From contig CAIWLA010000458.1 of NCBI GenBank assembly GCA_903913345.1, positions 1 to 9,077 of the forward strand: a DNA stretch of 9,077 nt. Direction: 5' to 3'. Both the position numbers and the translations under genes were made by a program. This DNA comes from an uncultured Magnetococcales bacterium (GTDB lineage Bacteria; Pseudomonadota; Magnetococcia; Magnetococcales; Magnetaquicoccaceae). Shown piece after piece: positions 1 through 5,905 of the stretch (its first letter is position 1; the number at the start of each line of letters is the position of its first letter). The notes under the pieces were generated by a model. That model saw nothing but the letters and a program-made list of their open reading frames with translations, ran no database searches and had not been told where the DNA came from.

Positions 1-51
1 CAATGCGCTGCCCCGCCTGGGGTTCTGATCGATTTTCACATTATTTTTCAA

Positions 52-1473
52 TCAGTCAGGAAATATTTTGCCGGGATTGAGCAGGGACTGGGGATCAAAG
101 GCGGCCTTGATGCGCCGTTGCAACATCAGGGCGGTGGCATCCACCTCCCAAGGAAGGAAGGGCCGCTTCTGGATGCCCACACCATGCTCCCCGGACAGGG
201 TGCCCCCCAGATCCAGCACGAGTCGAAAAACCCGCTCCAGGACCGGTGCCACCACAGCCATCTGGCGGGCATCATCCGGATCCACCAACAGGTTGACATG
301 GATGTTGCCGTTGCCCGCATGGCCAAAATTGACGATGGGAATCTGTTTTTCCTGGGCAATCCGGGCCAGACCGTCCATCAGCTCCGGCAGACGGGAGACC
401 GGCACCACCACATCCTCGTTGATCCGTTTGGGGGCCAATTTTTTCAGGGTGGGCGACAGGGCATAGCGGGCCGCCCAGACGGTGGCCGCCTCGTGGGCCT
501 CGGCCTGGACTATCTCCAGACAGTCCAGCGATGCCAGGCGATGCACCATGTCTGCCGTCAACCGTTCGATGGTGGCCGCACTGCCCGACACCTCCAGGAG
601 CAACAGGGCACGCCCCTCGACCGGCACCGACACCGAGCCACTCTGCCGCAGCAGATCCAACGCCGAGCCATCCAAAAATTCAATCGCATCCGGGGACTCT
701 CCCTCGGCCATCAAGGCACACACCCCGCGCGTGGCCTCGGCCACCGAGGGAAAGAGGAGACGCAACAGACGACGTGCCTCTGGCAGGGGGGCCAGTTTCA
801 GGGTGGCCTGGGTGACCACCGCCAAGGTACCTTCCGAACCGATCAACAACCGGGTCAGGTCATAACCCACCACCCCCTTGGTGGTTCGACCACCCGTGCG
901 AAACACGGCCCCATCCGCCAAAACGGCCTCCAGGCCCAGCACCCAGTCACGGGTGACACCATGACGCACCGCATGGGCACCGGCGGCACACATGGCCAGA
1001 TTGCCCCCGATGGAACAACTGCGGGAGGAAGAGGGATCCGGAGGCCAGAGCAGACCATGCGGTTGCAGACGCGCCTGCAAATCGGCATGAACGACCCCAG
1101 GCTCCACCACCGCCAAACGGTCCTCGACCGATACCTCCAGGATGCGGTTCATGCGTTGCAGCGAGAGAACCACCCCCCCCTGCACGGCCAGGGCACCCCC
1201 CACATTGCCGGTACCCGCCCCACGGGGTATCACGGGGACAGCGGCCTCGTGACATAAACGCAGGGTGGCCTCCACCTGCTGGCGACTCTCCGCCAGGACC
1301 ACCGCCCACGGCAGATACCGGGAACCGGTATTGTCCCAGGCATACACCTCCCGTTCCGCCGCCGAGGAGAGCAGACAGGCCGATCCCAACGCCTGGGCGA
1401 GCCGATGCAGAAGATCCGGGAAATGGTCAGGACATTGCGCTACCGGGAGCCGAGATGGAGGAGATGGATTCAT
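52..1473 (-). CDS. GlcD-type FAD-linked oxidase (glycolate oxidase / D-lactate dehydrogenase family)
   Basis: A 473-residue flavoprotein that probably oxidises a D-2-hydroxyacid such as glycolate or D-lactate. The N-terminal FAD-binding type 4 (PCMH) domain is visible from about residue 50 to 230: PRGAGTGNVGG at 83-93, PPDPSSSRSCSIGGN at 144-158, and KGVVGYDLTRLLIGSEGTL at 199-217. The C-terminal FAD-oxidase domain carries EDVVVPVSRLPE near 353-364, GHAGNGNIH at 384-392 (the metal/substrate His motif), GEHGVGIQK at 428-436, and the typical end KAAFDPQSLLNPGKIFP. Length is normal for GlcD/DLD proteins and the gene looks intact. GlcE and GlcF partners are not in the window, so the exact substrate is unclear; D-2-hydroxyglutarate dehydrogenase is also possible. 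The ATG at 1473 is the only reasonable start, but no clear Shine-Dalgarno precedes it. It lies 25 bases after the decayed hepT stop, so the insertion upstream may have changed its expression. A G8 run on the coding strand (1173-1180) is present. Confidence 0.93.
   Translation of the reverse strand: MNPSPPSRLPVAQCPDHFPDLLHRLAQALGSACLLSSAAEREVYAWDNTGSRYLPWAVVLAESRQQVEATLRLCHEAAVPVIPRGAGTGNVGGALAVQGGVVLSLQRMNRILEVSVEDRLAVVEPGVVHADLQARLQPHGLLWPPDPSSSRSCSIGGNLAMCAAGAHAVRHGVTRDWVLGLEAVLADGAVFRTGGRTTKGVVGYDLTRLLIGSEGTLAVVTQATLKLAPLPEARRLLRLLFPSVAEATRGVCALMAEGESPDAIEFLDGSALDLLRQSGSVSVPVEGRALLLLEVSGSAATIERLTADMVHRLASLDCLEIVQAEAHEAATVWAARYALSPTLKKLAPKRINEDVVVPVSRLPELMDGLARIAQEKQIPIVNFGHAGNGNIHVNLLVDPDDARQMAVVAPVLERVFRLVLDLGGTLSGEHGVGIQKRPFLPWEVDATALMLQRRIKAAFDPQSLLNPGKIFPD
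1173..1180. repeat. Homopolymer C8 (G8 on the coding strand) in the GlcD-like gene
   Basis: Eight consecutive C on the plus strand fall within codons for Gln-Gly-Gly-Val around residues 98-101 of the oxidase. The frame is intact here. Such runs can slip during replication. Confidence 0.9.
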
Positions 1474-1498
1474 ACCGCTTTATATACGCTTCTTGAGT

Positions 1499-1620
1499 TT
1501 ATACCGGTTGGCCAACCAAAGACGGGAGGTCGTCCTGGACGATACTCCACAGGATGTCATTATCCGCTCATGTTGCAAAACGTGTGACGCCATCCCTCGG
1601 CGCAATGGGTGGGTAAGTAC
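1499..1620 (-). pseudogene. hepT: 3' remnant of a HEPN-domain toxin gene (HepT/DUF86)
   Basis: Directly after ptuB on the same strand, the frame ending in TAA at 1499-1501 reads ADNDILWSIVQDDLPSL, then VGQPV and stop. This matches the C-terminal signature of HepT/DUF86 proteins, usually of the form VDLDIVWxIIQNDLPxL. Just upstream, in another frame, the sequence reads HPLRRGMASHVLQHER. That resembles the preceding HepT segment (HPEIPWREIAGMRNxLxHxYF), which holds the catalytic R-x4-6-H motif; here the Arg is gone and a frameshift separates the two parts. An in-frame TGA lies just before the ADNDILW block. The first 70 or so residues of a normal HepT are absent. With the truncated mntA at 3544-3738, in the usual mntA-then-hepT order, this is best read as the far side of a toxin-antitoxin operon split by ptuAB. 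It is not expected to be functional. The match is from memory of family motifs and is short. Confidence 0.7.
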
Positions 1621-1629
1621 CGAAGGGAT
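1592..1629. repeat. Imperfect inverted repeat immediately after ptuB
   Basis: The arms ATCCCTCGG (1592-1600) and CCGAAGGGAT (1620-1629) can pair as a 9-bp stem with one bulged base, around a 19-base loop. The outer arm touches the ptuB stop codon. No U-tract follows on either strand, so it is not a convincing intrinsic terminator. It could stabilise the 3' end of the ptuAB message or mark the recombination junction. Confidence 0.5.
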
Positions 1630-2234
1630 CATGTGAGAAGTTTCCGAATGGTGGTATAAAACGGTTGAAACTGTCCGCTGATCGGGTGGTCCAGAATTTT
1701 CTGAACTTTATCCCTGGGAAGATCTTCCAATGCCTGGAGCGCACTGGCCCGCAACGCGCGGAGTTTGTCTATATCGAGTCCCAGCTTGTCGATGGTCACC
1801 CTGGCCACTTGATCTTGGGGATTTGCTGGAGATATGGCACCATCAGCGGCGTAGCGGAAACGGTTTTCGCAACCGGGATTCAAGGGTGAAATCAATAAGG
1901 TGACATTAAACCAATCTCCCTTCAACATGCCGCAACGTTCCGGACGTTTGAGCACCGTTCTTTGCCAGGAGGCAAGGAGATTCTGGTAGTCCAATGTCTG
2001 ATTGGGGCATGCGTTGACACCTTTCTGTGGACAAAAATGGTCAATATGGCTGTCATCCTGTCCGATGCGGTCTTCACAATAACAGCAGATCCACCCTTGC
2101 TCCTGCATGATGGCCGCATGCAGAACGCCTTTGACATTACCGTGCAGATCCCCATATCCCATCCCTAACGGGATGTTCTGCTGTTTCCAATCAGAAAAAA
2201 GTGCTGGCTCAGAAGACTTTGTGATCTGTTTCAT
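1629..2234 (-). CDS. ptuB: Septu-type HNH nuclease PtuB (TIGR02646 family)
   Basis: A 201-residue HNH endonuclease, the probable DNA-cutting effector of a two-gene Septu-like anti-phage module. Visible motifs are CCYCE at 50-54 (first zinc-binding pair, C50 and C53), HIDHFCPQ at 63-70 (core HNH histidine region), DYQNLL at 82-87 (the Asn position), CGMLKGDW at 101-108, and SPLNPGCENRFRYAADG at 116-132. The closing TIDKLGLDIDKLRALR at 147-162 is also typical. This order (CxYCE, I-[ED]-HF-P, NLL, CG-KKGDW, ISPL-P-CE-RF-Y--DG, LNLN--L---R) is that of the TIGR02646 proteins found in Septu and in retrons of the Ec78 type. The protein is full length. The start is the ATG at 2234, which overlaps the ptuA stop as ATGA, so the two are translationally coupled. 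No reverse transcriptase or msr-msd region is seen beside it, which argues for stand-alone Septu rather than a retron. Confidence 0.88.
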   Translation of the reverse strand: MKQITKSSEPALFSDWKQQNIPLGMGYGDLHGNVKGVLHAAIMQEQGWICCYCEDRIGQDDSHIDHFCPQKGVNACPNQTLDYQNLLASWQRTVLKRPERCGMLKGDWFNVTLLISPLNPGCENRFRYAADGAISPANPQDQVARVTIDKLGLDIDKLRALRASALQALEDLPRDKVQKILDHPISGQFQPFYTTIRKLLT

Positions 2235-3547
2235 TCGCCCGACACCCTTTTGCGACGAATAAACGTATCGGCACTGGTCAACTCGGGAGCAGTGCCGATT
2301 TGCTCCTGCAATTCAGCAAGATGCTTCTGCGCAGCATCCAGATCACCCTTGGAGATCTGATCAAAAAGCGACTCAAGAGACTTTTTGATCTCCACAGGGC
2401 GCGCTGGCACCTCCATGAGATCCTCCAGGATCCGGTCACTGGTCTGACCAAAGGAGTCCTCTGGATGGCTGACAACGATATTATCATCCGTCTGCCGCAG
2501 CAGGAAAACAGCCTCTGGACGAACATCACTGATGACCTGTGGTGAATGGGTCGAAACAATGAACTGGCAGTTTGGGAACGTTTTCACCAGTTTTGGAATA
2601 AGTTCCCGTTGCCAGGCAGGGTGGAGATGCAGGTCGATTTCATCGATCAGGACCACTCCTGGACCTTGGAGAGGATCGTTAAGGCCATTTCTGGACAGAA
2701 TGGCCAAACGGCGTGCCAAATCACCGATCATGGCGAGCAGGCACTTCTCTCCATCGGATAGGTGATCCACCCACACAGTTTGTGCCTTTTTTTTCAACTC
2801 CATATGGAGCGGAGAACGGCGCACCTGAAGATTGGCAAATCCGGTAAATTGTTCGATGGCCTCTCGCACAGCATTCAATTGGCCATCATATGGTGCCGGA
2901 AACATTTCCGGATTGGAGATTCCTCTGGATTCTGCCGTTCTAAAAAAATGGATAATTCCTTCTTGCTCCAAGTCTTCTCTTTGCCGAAACCAGGCGAAAA
3001 AGGAACGAAAATCGACCGCAGAACCCAGTGCCTCGGCGAATGCAATCTGGTAGGATTCCAGATCGACCGGTGTACGTATGCGCAATGGGATATCCAAGAC
3101 AGCCCTGTTCACGGTGTAATGAACGACCAAAGGCAGACCATGTTTTGGGTACGCACGGTCGAACTCATTGTATTGCTCGATCCATCGAGATACGGTGGCA
3201 TTGAGATCTTTCAATTGACTGCGACTGGCTTCTCCACTCCCTGTTCGGGCAGTCGTCAAGGACCACTCAATGGCTTCATTGTCACCGATTTTTTTTGCTT
3301 TTAAAGTGGCCCGTACTGAATCTTCCCCTAAACGGATATCGGTCTGACCAAAGTGGGAACCAATGCCTTTTGGGGAGCGCAGACGGGCGAGATACCAAGA
3401 GAGCAAAGTAGCCATGCAATCAAGAACGGAGGATTTTCCTGCTCCGTTTTCTCCCACCAGGACCGTGACAGGTGCAGTCAGGTCAAGGTCCAGCTGCTTG
3501 ATTCCACGAAAGTTTTCAATGTGCAGGCTTTGAATCTTCATCTTCAT
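2231..3547 (-). CDS. ptuA: Septu-type AAA/ABC-class ATPase PtuA
   Basis: A 438-residue ATPase of the RecF/SMC/OLD-like class, the probable sensor-regulator partner of the HNH nuclease PtuB. The N-terminus IQSLHIENFRGI is typical of this class. Walker A is GENGAGKS at 32-39. The ABC signature is LSDGEK at 263-268, Walker B is VVLIDEID at 298-305, and the H-loop is STHSPQ at 332-337. The middle region (about 80-250) has no recognised domain. The C-terminal tail from about 385 is charged and probably helical. There is no TOPRIM domain, so it is not an OLD nuclease by itself. All ATPase motifs are intact. The ATG at 3547 overlaps the stop of the truncated mntA by ATGA, and a second in-frame ATG lies two codons later. 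I see no Shine-Dalgarno, which suggests translation coupled to mntA'. Sampled lines look less GC-rich than the flanks (about 48% in 2521-2580 against 63% in 961-1020, hand counts), which fits acquisition by transfer. An alternative is a generic AAA ATPase of unknown system, but the ptuB partner makes Septu the best call. Confidence 0.87.
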   Translation of the reverse strand: MKMKIQSLHIENFRGIKQLDLDLTAPVTVLVGENGAGKSSVLDCMATLLSWYLARLRSPKGIGSHFGQTDIRLGEDSVRATLKAKKIGDNEAIEWSLTTARTGSGEASRSQLKDLNATVSRWIEQYNEFDRAYPKHGLPLVVHYTVNRAVLDIPLRIRTPVDLESYQIAFAEALGSAVDFRSFFAWFRQREDLEQEGIIHFFRTAESRGISNPEMFPAPYDGQLNAVREAIEQFTGFANLQVRRSPLHMELKKKAQTVWVDHLSDGEKCLLAMIGDLARRLAILSRNGLNDPLQGPGVVLIDEIDLHLHPAWQRELIPKLVKTFPNCQFIVSTHSPQVISDVRPEAVFLLRQTDDNIVVSHPEDSFGQTSDRILEDLMEVPARPVEIKKSLESLFDQISKGDLDAAQKHLAELQEQIGTAPELTSADTFIRRKRVSGE

Positions 3548-3738
3548 AAGGATGGTTCCCCAAAATGGCGGGCCGATGTCGCTGGACCATCAAAAGAAAC
3601 CAGGATATCCCAGTCGCTCCCCTCGTGCGCCGCCTCCCGCGCCAGCGATCCAAACAGAACCAACCGGATCACACCGAACCGATGCGCCAACGGCCCTTTG
3701 TGTTGGGCCAACCGTTGCGACACCCAGGATCGATCCAT
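3544..3738 (-). pseudogene. mntA: Truncated MntA-type nucleotidyltransferase (antitoxin), N-terminal part only
   Basis: 64 codons remain of a minimal nucleotidyltransferase. MntA proteins inactivate their HepT toxin partner by adding AMP residues. Visible are an N-terminal helix like that of the family (MDRSWVSQRLAQHKG), the strand VIRLVLFGSLARE with the Gly-Ser motif at 30-31, and the catalytic SDWDILVSF with Asp42 and Asp44. After GPATSARHFG (residue 60) the family match ends abruptly, and four unrelated residues plus a stop follow, exactly at the ptuA start. A normal MntA continues for roughly 35-40 residues, including the third acidic residue in a PVDLV-like strand, which is missing. The ATG at 3738 is chosen because AAGG precedes it at 8 bases and its N-terminus aligns with the family; an in-frame TTG at 3780 is also possible. 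It sits 48 bases after dolP and may now serve only as a leader for ptuA. Confidence 0.75.
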
Positions 3739-3786
3739 GAAAGAGGCCTTGTTTTCTCGCTGTTGAAGTGAATCCGTCAATGCCCG

Positions 3787-4563
3787 TTATGGATTGGCCG
3801 TACCGGGGGCTGCCACAGGGGAGACGGATTCATTGATGGTTCCTGATATTTTAGGGACACCGCCCGAAACGGCGGGCGCGACCGCCTCATGCCCCACACT
3901 GGATGGCTTGGACGAACCACCCGCCGCCGCTGGTGCCGCCGCACCATGACCATGCTCCGCACCCGATGGCTTGGATGACTCGGCCGGATGAACGACCGTT
4001 ATGTAAGAGACCACCTCATGCACATCCCCCACCTGTCGAGCCACTTGAATCGCCTGATCCCGTTCCTGCGCCGTTTGTGCATCACCCGTCAGATAAACCA
4101 CCCCTTTCGTGGTCTTGACATGAATATTCAAACCATGGATCTGCTGATCCACAAAAAATTTGGATTTGACCTTGCTGGTGATCAAGGCATCGTTGGCCAA
4201 TTCGCTGGGACTGACATATTGGACGCGCAGTTCGGAGCGCACATCCACCACCCCCCTGGTCTCCCGGGCGATGCGAATGGCCTCATCCACCTCTTCCTGG
4301 TTGATCGCCGAACCGGTCAACAACACCTTGCCATTCAAAACAGAGACCCCCACATTGCCCACCCGCACCAGGTCACTTTGTACATAGCGACTGCGAATTT
4401 TCATCGCCACCCAGGAATCTTCCACCTGACTGGTCATATCGCGATCCTGCCCCACCACATTGGTGGTGGCCGCCATGCCACCACCAATCACCATCGGGAC
4501 ACAACCCGACAAACAAGAGAGTGCCAGAAGCCCCAACAGGTGACGTTGTATCATTGTTTTCAT
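3787..4563 (-). CDS. dolP: Dual-BON-domain outer-membrane lipoprotein (DolP/YraP family)
   Basis: A 258-residue lipoprotein. DolP supports outer-membrane integrity and binds phospholipid. The signal peptide (MKTMIQRHLLGLLALSCLSGC) ends in the lipobox LSGC with Cys21. The linker TNVVGQDRDMTSQVEDSWVA matches the DolP pattern. BON1 lies at about 48-114 with the VSVLNGKVLLTGSA strand-turn-strand. BON2 lies at about 123-191 with VKTTKGVVYLTGDA. A Pro/Ala/Gly/Ser-rich tail from about 192 to 258, absent in E. coli DolP, is built of three degenerate units of 19-21 residues starting at SSKPSGAEHG (196), SSKPSSVGHE (217) and VPKISGTINE (236). The start at 4563 is set by a TAGGAGA Shine-Dalgarno and by the signal peptide; the frame is open further upstream, but that would destroy the signal peptide. 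It follows yraN by 44 bases. The rsmI-yraN-dolP order, divergent from lpoA, resembles the E. coli yra region without diaA. Confidence 0.9.
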   Translation of the reverse strand: MKTMIQRHLLGLLALSCLSGCVPMVIGGGMAATTNVVGQDRDMTSQVEDSWVAMKIRSRYVQSDLVRVGNVGVSVLNGKVLLTGSAINQEEVDEAIRIARETRGVVDVRSELRVQYVSPSELANDALITSKVKSKFFVDQQIHGLNIHVKTTKGVVYLTGDAQTAQERDQAIQVARQVGDVHEVVSYITVVHPAESSKPSGAEHGHGAAAPAAAGGSSKPSSVGHEAVAPAVSGGVPKISGTINESVSPVAAPGTANP

Positions 4564-4570
4564 ATTCTTA

Positions 4571-4577
4571 TCTCCTA
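4571..4577 (-). promoter_or_regulatory. Shine-Dalgarno of dolP
   Basis: TAGGAGA on the minus strand, 7 bases before the ATG at 4563. It fixes the dolP start against a frame open up to 4671. Confidence 0.75.
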
Positions 4578-4607
4578 CCCCAAAACGACATGATCCCCAT
4601 TCGACCA

Positions 4608-4979
4608 TTACCAACCGGGACGAAAGGCATCGGCAATCACCTCCACGCGCCAGGATGGCCCAGTCTTCCAAATCAAAACGGCATCAAAACGACAGGGCAG
4701 ATCCGCATACCCCGGATGCCGTTGCAAATAACCCGCTGCCAGCCGGATCAAACGGCTCTGCTTGCGGACATGAATGGATTCACCCGGATGCAACCCCTCC
4801 GTCCCCTGGCGGGATTTTACCTCACAAAAGACCAGGGTTTCCCCGTGCATGGCCACCAGATCCAATTCACCCCGCACCGAACGAACATTGCGTTCCAAGA
4901 TGCGATAACCTATTCCTTGCAAATATTGTTCCGCAACCTTCTCGGCCTGAGTACCCAGCACCTTGCGCCCATCGTTCAT
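4608..4979 (-). CDS. yraN: YraN family protein (UPF0102, endonuclease-like fold)
   Basis: A 123-residue protein of the UPF0102 family, which has a restriction-endonuclease-like fold; its cellular role is not well established. The family pattern is complete: LGTQAEKVAEQYLQGIGYRILERN near the N-terminus, RGELDLVAMHGETLVFCEVKSR at about 36-57, with Glu38, Asp40, Glu53 and Lys55 forming the PD-(D/E)XK-like cluster, then a helix with RKQSRLIRLAAGYL and CRFDAVLIW near the end. Length is typical. The ATG at 4979 overlaps the rsmI stop as ATGA, so it is translationally coupled to rsmI. Confidence 0.93.
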   Translation of the reverse strand: MNDGRKVLGTQAEKVAEQYLQGIGYRILERNVRSVRGELDLVAMHGETLVFCEVKSRQGTEGLHPGESIHVRKQSRLIRLAAGYLQRHPGYADLPCRFDAVLIWKTGPSWRVEVIADAFRPGW

Positions 4980-5875
4980 GGAGGTTCCACCCCCGGATCA
5001 TCCGCATCCAACCCGCAGGATTCGGAACCATCTTCCTCCTTTTGTTTGTTTTTTTTGTCCAATGCCATTTTGTACAACCGGGATCTGGGCAGCCCGGTCA
5101 TCTGAGCCATCTGTTGTGTGGCCGCCCGCATCCCCCTCCCCTCCGCCAGGATTTGCCCCAGCAAGGCGTCCGAAACCGTCGGCAAACCCGTTTCCGCCTC
5201 CCGCCCCTTCAAAACCAGGACCATTTCGCCCCGAGGCGGGTGGGTCTGAAACTGTTCTGCCAATTCACTGACACGGCCACGGTGCCAGGTTTCAAACAGC
5301 TTGGTCAACTCGCGGGCCACCACCGCCGGACGATGGCCACATCCCGCCTGCTGCAACGCCACCAAGGTGGCCACCAACCGCAGAGGAGATTCAAACAGGA
5401 CGACCGTCCGTTCCTCGGCAACGATTTCGGCCAGGCGTTCGGCCCGAACCTTGCCCTTTCTCGGCAGGAATCCTTCAAAAACAAACCGATCCAACAAAAA
5501 CCCAGACCCGGACAGTGCCGTCACCACCGCCGATGCACCGGGCAAAACCTCCAGGTCAATCCCCTCTGCCACCACGGCCCGGATCAACGGCAAACCCGGA
5601 TCGCTGATGCCCGGTGTGCCGGCATCCGTCACCAGGGCCATGCGCGCCCCTTGCCGCAACGCCTGCAAGAGACCCGGCAGACGATGGGCCGCATTATGAT
5701 CGTTAAAACTGGTCATGGGGGTGGCAATGGCATACCGCGCGCACACAATATGGGTGTGACGGGTATCCTCTGCCAAAATACGATCCACCTCCTGCAATAC
5801 CCGGACGGCACGAAAGGTCATATCATCCAGGTTGCCGATCGGGGTCGGAACAATGTATACTTTGCCAACGGTCAC
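4976..5875 (-). CDS. rsmI: 16S rRNA (cytidine-1402-2'-O)-methyltransferase RsmI
   Basis: A 299-residue SAM-dependent tetrapyrrole-methylase-fold enzyme that 2'-O-methylates C1402 in the 16S rRNA decoding centre. Motifs in order: VYIVPTPIGNLDDMT at 6-20, AEDTRHT at 35-41, SFNDHN at 56-61, LVTDAGTPGISDPG at 81-94, LPGASA at 111-116, FEGFLPRKGK at 133-142, FESPLRL, ARELTKLFET, and PPRGEMVLVLKG. The C-terminal helical domain with LPRSRLYKMAL is present, followed by a short acidic tail that varies in the family. I take the GTG at 5875 as start because the conserved region begins only five residues later and AGGTGG lies upstream. In-frame GTGs at 5884 and 5890 are alternatives. The frame stays open far upstream (to 6700), but that is antisense to lpoA and not coding. 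It is divergent from lpoA. Confidence 0.93.
   Translation of the reverse strand: MTVGKVYIVPTPIGNLDDMTFRAVRVLQEVDRILAEDTRHTHIVCARYAIATPMTSFNDHNAAHRLPGLLQALRQGARMALVTDAGTPGISDPGLPLIRAVVAEGIDLEVLPGASAVVTALSGSGFLLDRFVFEGFLPRKGKVRAERLAEIVAEERTVVLFESPLRLVATLVALQQAGCGHRPAVVARELTKLFETWHRGRVSELAEQFQTHPPRGEMVLVLKGREAETGLPTVSDALLGQILAEGRGMRAATQQMAQMTGLPRSRLYKMALDKKNKQKEEDGSESCGLDADDPGVEPP
5832..5861 (+). promoter_or_regulatory. Candidate sigma-70 promoter for lpoA
   Basis: TTGCCG (5832-5837), an 18-base spacer, then TATACT (5856-5861), which differs from TATAAT at one position. It would give a leader of roughly 35-40 bases before the lpoA ATG. The element lies inside the first codons of rsmI on the opposite strand, so transcription of the two genes may interfere. 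Confidence 0.5.
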
Positions 5876-5905
5876 TGTTTGCACATCCACCTGAGTTGGG
5901 GAAAA

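Larger units (their letters stand above)
1629..3547 (-). other. Two-gene Septu-like defence cassette inserted in an MNT-HEPN operon
   Basis: This interval runs from the ptuA start codon to the ptuB stop codon. On one side lies the 5' part of mntA, on the other the 3' relic of hepT, all on the same strand and in the native order. Both borders carry a short, similar word: AAGGAT at 3548-3553 and AAGGGAT at 1623-1629. That could be a target-site or microhomology trace, although it is too short to be firm. No transposase, integrase or terminal inverted repeats are visible. The boundaries are inferred from where the family matches stop. Confidence 0.6.

Noticed and set aside
1..51. GC-rich hairpin CCCC-GCCT-GGGG (11-22) as a terminator of the GlcD-like gene
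   Set aside because: The stem is only 4 bp and no U-run follows on the minus strand.
118..1257. Long plus-strand open frame (379 codons) opposite the GlcD-like gene
   Set aside because: It is antisense to a protein with all family motifs, and its own translation is rich in His, Gln, Arg and Gly with no recognisable domain. It is a by-product of GC-rich codon use.
1499..1632. Small minus-strand frame starting with ATG over the ptuB stop codon, about 50 codons
   Set aside because: It overlaps the HepT relic in a different frame and only its first half resembles HepT. It is better explained as part of the decayed toxin gene than as a new gene.
2762..3304. Plus-strand frame of 180 codons opposite ptuA
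   Set aside because: It has no start signal and no family match, and it lies fully inside an intact ATPase gene.
1629..3547. ptuAB as part of a retron
   Set aside because: Retron-associated versions of these proteins exist, but no reverse transcriptase or structured msr-msd region is present on either side within the window; the flanks are mntA', hepT' and housekeeping genes.
4655..5905. Upstream extension of the lpoA frame over 417 codons
   Set aside because: This part runs antisense to rsmI and yraN and has low-complexity His/Arg/Pro content. The signal peptide begins after the ATG at 5906.
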